This document shows, in pieces, positions 33,468-45,011 of a stretch of DNA of 64,000 nt. How positions within the stretch are numbered: position 1 is the stretch's first letter; every line of letters starts with the position of its first letter. The position numbers and the translations under genes are program-made. Location of the stretch: contig NW_006763148.1 in NCBI RefSeq assembly GCF_000264905.1, positions 390,545 through 454,544 on the forward strand, read 5' to 3'. The notes under the pieces are model-generated. The model was given only the letters and a program-made list of their open reading frames with translations. It searched no databases and was not told the origin of the DNA. This DNA is from Stereum hirsutum FP-91666 SS1 (lineage: Eukaryota; Basidiomycota; Agaricomycetes; Russulales; Stereaceae).

Positions 33468-34671
33468 TCACAACACAGCTGTATAATTCTCGTCGGACAT
33501 TGTAGTCTCTGTCACGGCTTGGGGCAGGACTGTAGGAGTGGGCCCCCAATAGCTAATGTTCGAATATATCTTATCAAGCCAGCAGCTGTGTTCGGCCTGG
33601 AGTGCCAACGGCGTCTTCTGAGCCCGTTCAAAGTCGATCGCACGCCAGGCATGCGTCCCGTTCGTGAAGCGCGATTTCAAGCTGGGGATGCCGAGGGGAA
33701 GGGGAGGCGCTGCGAGGATGTTGTCCCAGGTCATATCGCCCGCGAGCTCAATGCCTAAGGCGCTGACGTTGTCGTATACACCGAGAATGTCATCGCTGTC
33801 TACAAAAGATACAAGACGCTAGTCGTCAGCAACATAAAACGACTACAATCCAGACCGAATAAACGTACCGCACGTCCGGAGGGTCTGGATGCCAGTGGGT
33901 AATTTAGGCCCTAGCCGTTCTAAGACAGTGACGTAGACAGAACTATACTCCTTGACGAGATCCATCAACAGAGTGTGAGGTGTTATACCGGTCTCGCGCA
34001 ATGCCGATACAGGATATTGACGAAAGTCGGGGACATAATCGAATTTCTTGTCGTCAGTGCGGCACGGCGGGTCGTCCCACGCATGAACACGCCATCCTTG
34101 CTGTAATCTCAGCTCATAACAGCCATAGTATCGTGTGATCGCAATACCCTGAAGGCACTCCATCTCCTCATAGAACCAGGCCTCACGAACGACGGGCTGA
34201 CAACGCAGTTGCCTGGAGACTTCGACAACAAGAGGTAGTAAATAGCCAGTAGGTGATGGCGTAGATGAGTCAGAATCTGCAGAGGCGATCACGGGGTCGA
34301 CGACCTCAAAGACGACACCAGAGCGACCAGATCCGACGAAGTTGCACAACGAAAAAGACAGTTTCGCGTGCGTAGGAGGAGGCAGACATGACACTCGACG
34401 AAGTGGTGAACCATCTTGGGCATCGTCTTCTTCAACGAAAGGCTCCAGGTCATCAGCAAGCGCAGGATGGGGAAATATGTCCACCAACTCCACTGGTATA
34501 GACTTTCGCTTGAGAGTAGCGGGAATGTCGACTTGAACGACACTGAAAAAGCAGGTTATCAATCGAGAGAACATCGAAGGAGTTTTGTGCCTGTAAATAA
34601 AGGATGAGACCACATACATTACAATGCAGTATCAATCTTACCAGAGGGGTTGTGTCATTGCTGGTGTCCAT
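33468..34671 (-). pseudogene. K12: kinase-like array member with two frameshifts and a lost VAIK Lys
   Basis: Leader exon 34671-34642 (MDTSNDTTPL) and exon 2 from 34589 (AQNSFDVLSIDNLLFQ) are in frame; the frame then shifts near 34550 before VDIPATLKRKSIPVELVDIFPHP. The body keeps GSGRSGVVFEV, WFYEEMECLQG, RYYGCYEL and VLERLGP, but LVVKV has become LVVEV (Lys to Glu). Near 33895 a second shift separates LPTG from HPDPPDVR; only the shifted frame gives the phase that joins exon 3 at about 33797 (DDILGVYDNVSALGIELAGDMTWDNIL, then AIDFERAQKTP), ending 33468. Two indels plus the catalytic change make this very likely a pseudogene. Sequence errors could explain the indels but not the Lys change. 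Confidence 0.75.
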
Positions 34672-35731
34672 ATTGGCAGAGGCATTGTCGTTGTCGGGAA
34701 CACGCGATTCTTGACCTCCAATCACTTGTGTGGTTGCCACGTGGATGACGGGCGATTCCGGCGACATGAACCAAGTGAAGGAGAAGATCGGCGTAAAAAA
34801 GAGAACGGAAACATATACCTCATAAACACATCAAGAGGAAGGCTGGTGCAGTGCTGCAACGGCAAGAAAAGGTGGCAAGACGAGGTGGAGTATAGCAGGC
34901 CAACATAGAACAATATTCCCATTTTTTGCGACTCAGTAGTTCACAGACCACGGCGTCATGACACTCCGCCGACGGAAGCTTGATCCAATATGGTTCACAA
35001 CAGCGAGACGCTGCGCCAGCTCCGGTGTGATGAGCAGAGATATCGGAGCATGAAGAAAATGGCAGGCTGCCCCATAAGGCACTTGTCTGTCCACATTAAT
35101 TCACGACAAAGGCGTCGGGGGTTAAGTTCTCGTTCTGAAAGCGGCTGCAAGGTCCTCCACGAGCGCTGCACTTTCAGAATGATGGCGCGGGCAAGGTTAG
35201 GGCGCGTTATCTCTGCGTACAAGTGAACACCTTTTTTGGTGGAGCCGTGATATGGTGCCTGGGATTCCGCATGGTTCGCAGCACAGGATCTCAAGGCAAG
35301 CGACAGGTGTGGCCCCGGCCTAGCTCGCCACCGTTCCGACTTGCTATTCAATCTCAGTTCTATTTTCTGGTACATTTTGTGGGATTTATCGTGCCATAGA
35401 CTCGCTCGTACTGTACGATATGGTTCACGAGGGTGAAGTACTCTCCGTCGAGGGTGCCAGTTAGAAAAAAACCAGTTAAAAAAAGTGATGTCCATTTGCC
35501 TGCATTTGCCGTGGCACGAACGAGACATTGGTGGCGGTGAAGCCATGACGGCAGTTGTTTGGTCCAGCCGGATCAATTGTTTGCGCCGCAGAAAAAAGTG
35601 GACTCTGTCTATGTGATGCCTAGCGTTATCTGGCTGATGTCGTGTGCTCCATCAAGCTCTTAAGTATAGCGCACACGCCGACAAGGCTCACGTCCCCACC
35701 TTCCTTTCTCCCCGCCATTGTCACCGGCATA
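34672..35731. other. Spacer between the kinase-like array and the permease
   Basis: About 1.06 kb. A minus-strand frame of 193 codons (35576-34995) is open but has no recognisable domain or splice context, so I do not call it. The right end is the permease promoter. Confidence 0.4.
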
Positions 35732-38321
35732 ATGAGCGACCCCACCACCATCGAGAAAAAGCCGTCCTCCGACTTCGAGAAGACGGACGTGACCACTAGC
35801 CACGATGTCGAGGGCGCCGACAGCGAAGTTTTGGGCCCCAATGAGCTGCATCGTGGACTGAAGAACCGACATGCTCAGATGATTTCGTACGTTATGCCTT
35901 TTTTTCGGGAGTTTCACTGATGCTAATGCTGGCTTCTTGGATGAAGAATTGGTGGTGTCATCGGCACCGGTGCGTTCTCATTCCCCTTACCGTATAGAGG
36001 CTCTTCCTTCGAGTAATGACCTCACCTCCGCGCTTGATCAGGTCTGTTCTTGGGTACGGCAGCGTCGTTAGCGGATGGAGGGCCCTTGGGCTTGTTGCTG
36101 GGTTATGCCATCGTGTCGACCGCCTGTATCGCGATGATGTTGTCTCTCGGAGAGTTGATCACTTTGCTCCCGGTCGCTGGTGGTCAGGTAACGCTCTCTG
36201 GACGATTTGTTGACCCAGCATTGGCATTCGCCATGGGGTGAGTCTTTTCTTGCATCTCTCCGAATTTTGCACTCATAGACTGGGCGAAGATGGAATTATT
36301 GGTATTCATGGGTTGTTACTCTGCCTGCTGAGCTGTCGGCTGCCGCGGTTCTTGTCAATTGTGAGAGCCATCTTCCTCTCATTGGAAAACGTTCCTTGGC
36401 TGAGTTTATTGACATCACCAGATTGGAATAGCTCAATAAATGTAAGCTCCGACTCCGACTCTTTTCACTCCATCCGGAATGCTTACTGAGCGCTGTAATA
36501 CAGAATGCGCTATGGATCACCATATTCGGTATCGTTGTTGTTGCCATCAACTTCTTGGGGACGCGGGCCTTTGGAGAGGCCGAGTTTTGGTTTGCATCGG
36601 TCAAAGTCATCACCATCGTAGGTTAGTTTCAGTCTCTGTGGCGTCCCCTCAACCCCACACCACTTTGTACCTGACATCGTTTCTCAGGGCTTATCATCTG
36701 CGGTCTTGTCATCGATTTGGGCGGTGCACCGGACCATGACCGTCTCGGTTTCCGCTACTGGGTGCGTTTTCCGTTGTGCGTCTGATGTCGAATCTATTCT
36801 TACTATGTGTGGCGTGTAGCATAACCCAGGACCCCTTGTGCAATACGATGGTAATTTTTTTTTCTCTTCGAATTACGGCCGGCTCTCAACATATGTTCCT
36901 TTCAGATATCGGTGGCTCTCTGGGTCGCTTCCTCGGCATGTGGTCTGTCCTCATCGGCGCTGGTTATGCCTACCTCGGTACGGAAATTCTGGGTATGACC
37001 GCCGCTGAAATCCAGAACCCGACAAAGAACATCCCCAAGGCCATTCGCGGTATCTGGATCCGAATCCTCATTTTCTACATGTGAGTTTCGAGTCGACTGC
37101 ACTGAAATGCTTGCACGGAGCTGAGCTGATACATACTTGCATTATTCAGCCTCGGCGTCTTCGTAAGTCCGACGGAATGAACGGTGTGCGGTAGTGAGTG
37201 GCACGACTGACAATGACTCGCGCATTAGATCTTGGGCATGATCGTCCCTTCCGACAACAACCTGTTGACCACGAGCACCGGCACGGCTGCGTCCTCCCCC
37301 TGGGTCATCGCCATCCAGCTTTCAGGAATCAAAGTGCTCCCCCATATCGCAAATGCTTGTTTCTTGAGTACGTATATGTTCTAACCTTTCTGCCTGCTTT
37401 CACGCTCCTTGTCACTAATAGATATGCGTGTGCCACAGCTGCCGCCTGGTCCGCCGGTTCATCCGATCTCTACACCTCCAGTCGTGCGATGTACGGTCTC
37501 GCCACGATCGGCCAGGCCCCCAAGATCTTCGCGCGGACTAACAAGTACGGAACGCCCATCTACGCCATCGGACTCTCCGTTGCTCTTGGCTTCCTTGCCT
37601 ACATGGGCGGTGCGTTCATCCCCCTCTTCAATCTATCTGGTCATATTTTGCCGATAATCTAACGTGGCGGCCACAGTCACCGGGAACTCGTCGACCGTGT
37701 TCGGGTATTTCTCGAATATGAGCACCGTGTCTGGCATGTTCAACTGGTTCGGGATCTGCCTCACTTCTATCCGTTTCCGTCAAGGATTGAAGGTGCGTCC
37801 CTTTCGATGCTCGCAAACCACTTACAGCTGCTGATCACATGCGTTTGTTGTTGCTGATGCTTCCGTAGGCTCAGGGAATATCGCACAAGAACTTGCCGTG
37901 GTACAGCCCATTGCAGCCGTACGCCGCGTGGTGGGGCTTAGGGTGAGTCTTCTCTCCTCCTGATGATCGACGTATCTTGGGGCAGTGGATTGACGATACG
38001 GGTTTCGATTTGATAGGTGGACGTTCCTGATCATCGTCTTCGCCGACTGGAGTGTATTCCTGAAAGGCAACTGGGACACGGCGTCGTTCATCACGAACTA
38101 CCTGCCCATACCCATATTCATCATCCTGTACTTTGGGTATAAGTTCTGGTATAAGACTAAGATCGTTTCGCGTACGTCTATTTCTTATTTCCGTGCCTGC
38201 CTATCCTTATGCTCTATGCTGATTGCTGATTGCTGATCGTGTTTTCTTTGTTGATCATGATAATATAGTGGAAGAGATGGACTTCGTGACAGGAATCACT
38301 TCTTGGAAAAACATGGATTAA
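35732..38321 (+). CDS. Fungal amino-acid permease (YAT/APC family)
   Basis: Plasma-membrane proton-coupled amino-acid importer; substrate range cannot be read from sequence. Sixteen small exons (35732-35886 through 38269-38321) sum to 527 residues with every phase consistent. The cytosolic N-terminus ends in LKNRHAQMIS, then TM1 IGGVIGTGLFLGTA (the family's GGxIGTGLF), SLADGGPLGLLLGY, MMLSLGELITLLPVAGG, RFVDPALAFAMGWNYWYSW, FLGTRAFGEAEFWFASVKV, WHNPGPLV, GTEILGMTAAEIQNPTKNIPKAIRGIWIRI and SSDLYTSSRAMYGLA, all typical of yeast amino-acid transporters. About 12 hydrophobic helices follow the usual order. One exon (37150-37162) is only 13 bases. The C-terminus is LEEMDFVTGITSWKNMD. Nothing ties it functionally to the neighbouring array. 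Confidence 0.92.
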
Positions 38322-39772
38322 GCGTAGATGTCTTGATGTCGTGATGTTCTGACGTAGTCTGTGCTTATGGTTTGATTTAATCTGTTGTTGTTGTTGCTGT
38401 TGTTCGAGCTACCTGCTTTGTATGCGTCGAGTACTCAATCCTAATTATGAATCGTCCACCGCTGTGGAGCGTTCACGATCAAAACATAACGTGTACGGTG
38501 AACCTTTGCTGGAGCTCGATGTGGACTGTGTTATAGCCAGCTATAATTCCAAGGCATTGAAAAAGGTGAAGTGTGAGGTGTGCGGTGTGGTGTGAGCTAA
38601 AGATATGTAGCTGGTCGCAGCGTCGAGGAACACTAGAACCAGAGCAGAGCCCGGGAGAGACGCTCGGCGAAACTAAACAAGCAAAGAGTGTCTCTGTTGA
38701 CGTACAGACAGAAGCCTAGCTATGAGAGAGATGAGGGGTGGGAGAGAGCCCTGAGAGACACGAGCGAGCCTGAGCGAGTATATAAGTACATGCAAGCTGA
38801 TCTCTGTCCCAGCGGAACGGAAGTAAGAAACGTCGGGAGTCCGAAACCGGTAACTCCCGGGTCTGTGGCGTCGTAGTAGCCTCGTACGCATGTACGAGGT
38901 TACACTGGCAGGACGTTCGTCTGTAAAGACGAAATGCTCGGCCATCGACATTCAACATTGACACTCTAACGGTTTCATTGTCCATGTTTATTTCACTGAC
39001 GTGGAAGCGAATTGGGATAGGGAAGCGAACTGCTCCAAGTACTGTGGCTTGCCGCTTGGGGGGTTGCTCCATCATGTCCGGGTCGCACAGCATAACGAAA
39101 CACTTCACAGCACCAACCATCGATGAGCGTGTCAATACCATTGAACGCGGAATGAGTTGAGAATTATTGAAGAACGGTATGAGGTTGCGTGAGCATGAGA
39201 GGTGTGAAGGTCTGATCGCCCGCATTCTGTCAGACCGGTCAGACGCGCAAGATGGCCCAGACGCGTCAGACGGCTCCGGGTTTTGCTGATGTGGAGGGTC
39301 AGAGGATGTCATTAACGAGGGCTTTGATCGGGGTTACAGGAGGAGGAGGAGGTGGTGGTGGTGGTGGTGGTGGTGATACGAATGTAAGGGGAGAGGTATG
39401 GTCAGAAGTGGTAGAAGTTCGAGAGGGAAAGGGACAACGGAGAAGTCTGCTGGTGGGTGGCAATGAGTGTATGTGGCACTGAAGCGAGATGAGGGGCCTT
39501 CCGTAGCGATGAATAGGCTCATTAGTCCACATCCACAGAGGTCTTTGCCATCAACAACAAATGAATCTTTTATAGGACCAAAAGAAAGGATTTACATGTT
39601 GGCTATTAGGGGAAATGAGAAGCTGGGGCAGCAACCGAGTGGCGACAATTGCAGGAAACGAGGAAGGAACAGACCAACAGGAGATTTTTGAACAGAACGA
39701 TAGGCATCCTAGACAAAGAAAAAGAAGAAAAAGAAAGATAGAGGTCGGTCAAACCAATGTCCTACACTCTTA
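38322..39772. other. Spacer between permease and Crinkler-like gene
   Basis: About 1.45 kb. Holds a GGA/GGT microsatellite near 39341-39375. A minus-strand frame of 198 codons (39312-38716) shows no domain. I see no supported gene. Confidence 0.4.
39341..39375 (+). repeat. (GGT)n microsatellite
   Basis: A GGA run passes into about eight GGT units. Simple sequence; open in several frames only because it lacks stops. Confidence 0.85.
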
Positions 39773-41953
39773 CTACAACCCATCCACCCAATGTTCAAAC
39801 TTATCCAGCATGTCATCATCATGCTCGCACAGGATCGGTCCTAGTGGAGTCGCACCATCCGGCCAATCAATATTCCTATTGAAGGTGGCTGGGTACTTCA
39901 CTTCTCCGTGCCTCCCAGACCAGTCGAAATCCACCACCATCGCCCCATCGTGGGTCATCACAACGTTCGCATCTCGAAGGTCACCGTGCGCAATGCCAGC
40001 ACCATGTAACACCTCCACGGCCTCCCTCACATCTGCTTTCACCCGCTCCTTGTCTAAAGTTGATGGGGGCTCTGGAATGTAATCCATCACGACAACCCAC
40101 CAACTTCCGAGATCCAGAGCCTTGTCGCAAAACCACAACCTGGGTGCCAAAGGCCTCGGCAGATCTTGCAGAAGCGTATGGGCCTCTTTTGAATACGTAC
40201 GGGCGAACTTGACAACTACCAGGAAGTAGTTGGTCCCGTCCTCGGTGCACGTCGCCTTGAACACTGCCTTCTCGAAATGGCGTGGGTCGAGACGTTCTTT
40301 GTACTGCAGCTTGAACGTCGTGCCGTCCTTCGTGAACTCTAGGAAAGCAGGTCCAACAAAAGGCGGAGTGTCGTATTGGATGGGAAGGGTTCGTTGCATC
40401 ACTGATGGCAAAGGGATGGCACTGTTCCTTCCTGACATCGAACGGGTGGAGACACGGGGCGAGCTCGTGCGGGTCGATCCGCGCGACGGTGTAGGTGATT
40501 GCCGCGTCAATGGAAGCGGAAGTTGCTTGTAGAAGTCTTCAAGGGAGTCCAACGCAATGCCCAGGGCGCGGAAGATACTGGCAATACGGATGATGGCATG
40601 ATCGATATTGGCATTTACGTCGCTGGGGCCGAGGTAGATCAAGTCGGTAAGGTGCTGGGCCATGAATCGATCTGCGAAAACAGCTCCTTGGATGGCGAAG
40701 TATGGTCCGATGAAGGCGATGAGAAACGCGGGGCAGCAGGATGCGGCGCGAATAGACCCATACTATCAAGGAGAGCGAAGAGCCATAAATACTTTGGGGC
40801 CACAAAAGAAGATAGGAACTTACTTTGTCCGCTGAGCACAAAGCCGTATGCACACATCCAGCTTGCGCCAGAGGGTCGCATCCACCATCCCCTATCTCGA
40901 GCTTCCATTCTCCGACCAGCGTGTAGGCTACAACCGGTGCTTCGGGTAGAGAGTGTTGCACACAGGGCACTCGAGTATGGCAGTCTGGCTTGACAAACGA
41001 GTCTCCTACCTGAATCCTGGTTTCTGCGAGACATACTCCATGATTCCCTAACATCGGTGCCAGCGCATCTGCCATCTTGTCCTGACGCTTCGCTTCGTCC
41101 ATGTAGAACTCAGACGCCACGGATATGAGGTTGGCTGCATACTTGAGCTCTTCTGCGGTCAACGGTGGGTTTGGGGAAGAGGCGGCGTCGGCGAACTCAG
41201 AGAAGACAGGATGGTAGATGGCGATAGGAGTAGGAGAGAGAGAGTCCGGCCTTCCGTTGAACAGAGCATCAAGTCGCCCAGGTGTCTGTCGCTTCCGCAT
41301 CTGAGACGTCTTTACACCAGTTGAGGGAACTGGATGATTCTTCGCCTGTTTTACCACAGTGTCTCGGTCTATACATCCATACGATCAGAACAGAGAGAAA
41401 CGGCAAGGAGACACATTACACACCATCCTTTGCTCGGTTCTCTGATATAGCAGGGAGCGGTGTGCGTACGATGGGAGCGTCGTCGAAGGCTGGGAGCGAG
41501 TGTCATTTATGCCATCCCTGTCGAAGAGGAGGATATATACCGTAAACGACGAAGACACGATGACCCAGAATGGAAGTTGCGATAGTGACCTTACCCGCTT
41601 CACTGGACTTGGCAGTGTAAACATATGCCCTGGAATCTCTGAACAAGCGACTTGGAGCCTCGAAAAAATTATCGTCTACGAATCTATCGATCTCTTCTAG
41701 TGACTCGAGCGCAGGGGCCCTTTCGCGCGCCTGTAAGAGACATGAGTAAATGCATGGGAGCTGAAAACCATTTGCGACAGACCCTGTAAAGCTCCCATCT
41801 TCCCGGCTGCTTTGGCTCGTGAGCTTCGGTGCAAATCTGAAAAAACTTTCCGAGCGTGTCTGTTGGAGAACATTTGACGATTCTCCGGAGGAGAAATTTT
41901 GTGCATTCGAGATCGTCTTCGAAAATAAAAAGGGTGTATGTCTCCTCTGTCAT
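39773..41953 (-). CDS. Crinkler-like protein: short header, PD-(D/E)xK nuclease-like module and fungal kinase domain
   Basis: Four exons (41953-41783, 41730-41595, 41368-40824, 40762-39773) give about 613 residues with all phases consistent. Residues 1-57 (TYTLFIFEDDL...GRWELYR) resemble the ubiquitin-like header of Crinkler-type proteins; this part is tentative. Around residues 185-235, VKPDCHT and GEWKLEIGDGGCDPLAQ provide the Asp and ExK of a restriction-endonuclease-like fold. After CCPAFLIAFIGPYFAIQGAVFADR and a Ser/Pro linker comes the kinase: VVVKFARTYSKEAH (Lys), VVVMDYI, LHGAGIAHGDLRDANVV (HGD and Asn) and VVDFDWSGRHGEVKYP (DFD), ending DIDWPDG-like...HDDDMLDKF. The kinase half is common in Agaricomycetes. 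All main catalytic residues are present, unlike in the nearby array. Known relatives are proposed effector or conflict proteins; the role here is inferred. Confidence 0.75.
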
Positions 41954-42539
41954 GATGAAATGTAGCGGGGTATGAGGTAGACTGGTGACCGTCTCTGTAC
42001 ACGGTGGACGGTGACTAGTCTGGTCAAACTCGGAGTCGTTTGGCGGGGCCGGCCGGTTGGCTCCAGACGGTGGGTAACAAAAGCCGCATTCTCTGACTTT
42101 GAGGGATACGTGCGTTGTTTGTGTGCAACTCAAGATGCCGAACAACCCTGCGAACACTCGTCATGTAATAACTTAGTGATCCCAGACCCCTCTGACGACT
42201 GGTAGGCAGTTCGGCTCGGCTGAGCGTTGAGACACCCAGAACAATTCTGCACACAGCAAGTATATAATTTCACCCATCGAACCAGTCAACTAACGAGAAT
42301 AGTAGTAATAGTACAAAAAGCTGGCACCTCCGTCCCCATAACCTCTGTCAGTCAAAACGTTCGAACCGAACTTAAGACTAGACGAAGTAAAACGTGAAGA
42401 ATGCGGGAAGAGATGATAGCAAGAAATGAGTCGGAAGGAGAGTACGATATTAGAAAACACATATCAGAAAAGAAGATCGTCCAAGACAGCAGTAACGGCG
42501 TATCGAAGTGTGGGTGTGACGATGAAGGAGCCTGAGGCT
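41954..42539. other. Spacer between convergent and divergent minus-strand genes
   Basis: About 590 bases: promoter of the Crinkler-like gene and 3' flank of the membrane protein gene. No gene seen. Confidence 0.4.
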
Positions 42540-44498
42540 TTAGGGCTTAATATCCGCGGGAACGTCCTTCGCATCCGCTTCAAACAAGACCTCATAAGCC
42601 GGGGGAGCTACCTTCTCATCGCCTGCAGGAGCCGCGGCGACGGGAATGGTAGCAGCCTCGACCTCGGTCTCACCCTCAGTCTTCTTAGCCTTGACCAAAA
42701 CCCACTCCTCCGCGTAGGTCCACATCTCCTTTCCACCGCTGCTCCACCTGAACACGCATGCAACACCGACGACGACAGGGACAAGGATAACAGCCCAGAA
42801 CCTCGGGGGCGTCAAAGCCAAGACCTCGAGCATGATCTTCATGCACTTGTCCTGCTCGACTTCAGGAGCCGTGAGGAGGTATTTGAAGCCGAAAGTGGCG
42901 TTCTCCGAAGAGAGAAGGAGAGCGGGGAGATGGACGAGGATGTAGGTAAGAAGGGCGAGAGTAGCGATCGGTGCGGTGAGAGGGGAGAAAGCGGGGGCGG
43001 TAGAGGAAGCAGGAAGGATGACACCGGGGACCTTGAGCAGCTTGCGACCACGGCCGCAGCGCTTCATTCCGTTCTTCCTACAAGAGCCCTTGCGACCAAA
43101 GAGCTTGAACCTACGGCAGCCCTCGACGGGCGCCTCGGAAGCGGGAGCATCAGTGGTGGCCTCAGTGACTTCGACTTGGGGTTGCTCAGAGCGACGGTGG
43201 TGCTTGACAGGAGGCATCTCCCACTGAAGTTCCTCAGAGGACTCCTGGAGACGGACAGCTGCGGCGGACTTAAAGGCCTCAGCACGGTAGACAAGGGCGA
43301 TGAGCATACCTGTAGAACCATGAGCAAACATAGCATGCTAATTATGACCAGAGGATAGACCTACCAATAAAGGCGGTGATGATGCTGTTGGAGAAGCCGG
43401 TCATCCTCTGAGCGTCCTCGTCGTCCATCGCCATATCGAGTTCAGCGGAATCCTCGGACTTCGACTCCTTGTTTCCGCCCTCGGTCTGGAAGGCGACGAA
43501 GAGGAGACCGGCCACGAGGACGAGGACGAGAGTAATGTAGGAGAGAAGACCGATGACCATACCACGGACGGAGGTCCATCCCTTACGGTTGGCAGGGGGA
43601 GCAGTAGCGACCATACGGAAGACAAACCCGGTAACGGCCAAGTTCCAGGCGATGTTGTTACCGGTGTACGTGGTGGCTCCAGCCGCAGCGGCGCAGAACA
43701 AAGAAGAGAGCCACCTGCGACGCCTGTGGGTGCGGACAGGAGTGACAACGGGCATGGCGCGCTCTGAAAAGGAGGGAAGTTCATGGTCAGCATGCGCTTT
43801 CCATCAGTCTGCGGAATGGTCGATCAAGGGAGGGAGACCCGATCGCAGTTGCGCCAAGTGCGTATCCTCTCAGGCGTCCTGGATACCCTTGGCCCCACCG
43901 TGATAAAAAGGAAGATACTTACTAGTTCCCGGAATGCGACGAACGACAGCATCGCAGAGCATGTAGCTGATGGGCTGTGAGGAGGGTCATACGCAACCAT
44001 TCCATCAGTTTCATGAATTCCAAGGACCGATGAGTAGCACATACCGAAGCAAAACCAGCCCAAGAAACAAAGAACGTCAAGGCAGAAATGAACCCATTCA
44101 CGACTGTGTCCGACCCAGTGAAGGCGCCGTAGAAGAAGGCACCCTCGAGGCCGAATATGGCAAGGAAGATGACCGCAAGCATGATCTTGCGCTTTCTGGT
44201 CAACTTCCCATTCTTATCGTCCATAGGCTTGAGCCCAAGAGGAGACGCATCGTAGTGCTCGAGAGCTTTCCAAAGCTACATGAAACAAAAGGGTTGCAAA
44301 ATAAAACAAAAGTCGTTCGACTCGTTAGAGGCCAGGGTATCAAAATATGGGCGGTGAACTTACACGGAACGAGGCCGTCGAGGCAACGTAGATTGCGACG
44401 GGCGAAAGGAAAGCACTGGCGTAAAGATTGTTAATATCCACCTCGACCTCGGGCGTCGAGGCTTGCGCAAGAGCGCGACGGGCGAAATGGGTGATCAT
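42540..44498 (-). CDS. Multi-pass membrane protein of unknown function
   Basis: Five exons (44498-44364, 44275-44045, 43974-43923, 43763-43365, 43309-42540) join in frame to about 528 residues. The start MITHFARRALAQ leads into a first hydrophobic region (SAFLSPVAIYVAST), then KRKIMLAVIFLAIFGLEGAFFYGAF, VVNGFISALTFFVSWAGFAS, NNIAWNLAVTGFVFRM, VIGLLSYITLVLVLVAGLLFVAF, IITAFIGMLIALVYRAEAF, PIATLALLTYILVHLPALLL and FWAVILVPVVVGVACVF: about eight transmembrane segments. Between them are an acidic loop (SEDSAELDMAMDDEDAQ) and a basic Cys-containing loop (CRRFKLFGRKGSCRKNGMKRCGRGRK). The C-terminal tail is Ala/Glu-rich. I do not recognise the family; the even codon use and tidy introns argue for a real, conserved gene. 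Confidence 0.8.
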
Positions 44499-45011
44499 GG
44501 TGGTGGTAGCTGATCAAGTTGGGATGGCGGTCAGCAACGCCATTCCAAGTACGACGTAACCCTCTCCGGTGGCTGTGCGCCGAACACACGTATCTCGGCG
44601 CCGCAGTTGTGGCGTAGCGCCACATTTTCTAACTTATCGATTCACGATTGCGACCATTGGCTGCAGCATCACGGCGCCCTCACGCATTAGATATTTTACG
44701 TTTGATTTATCCTTTTAGAAACAGGCCGTCTATGGATGAATGGAAGGAAGGCGATGGGTCGGGAGGGGAGACTCCCGCATAAACGCCACACAAACTCAGC
44801 CCACAGACATGAGCATCTTCACAATCGGGATGAGAATATAGTCAAGTTCTATTCTAATGGAACGTATTGAACAACAAAGCTTCGAACATTGAGCTACAAC
44901 TGCGTACGTATATCACTACAAGGACACCAAGACTTCATCGACACAACAACCACGCATTATGAAAAAGCAAGCGGGTGAGCCCCTCCTCACAATCTACGAA
45001 CGTCCATCCAC
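44499..45011. other. Spacer between two minus-strand genes
   Basis: About 510 bases covering the membrane-protein promoter and the chaperone 3' flank. No gene seen. Confidence 0.4.

Noticed and set aside
34995..35576. 193-codon minus-strand open frame before the permease
   Set aside because: No domain, no hydrophobic or repeat pattern, no splice context; probably chance openness in intergenic DNA.
38716..39312. 198-codon minus-strand open frame
   Set aside because: Composition looks random, no recognisable motif, and it borders a GGT microsatellite that removes stop codons.
42426..43358. 310-codon plus-strand open frame antisense to the membrane protein gene
   Set aside because: Shadow of the minus-strand gene, whose spliced product has consistent transmembrane segments.
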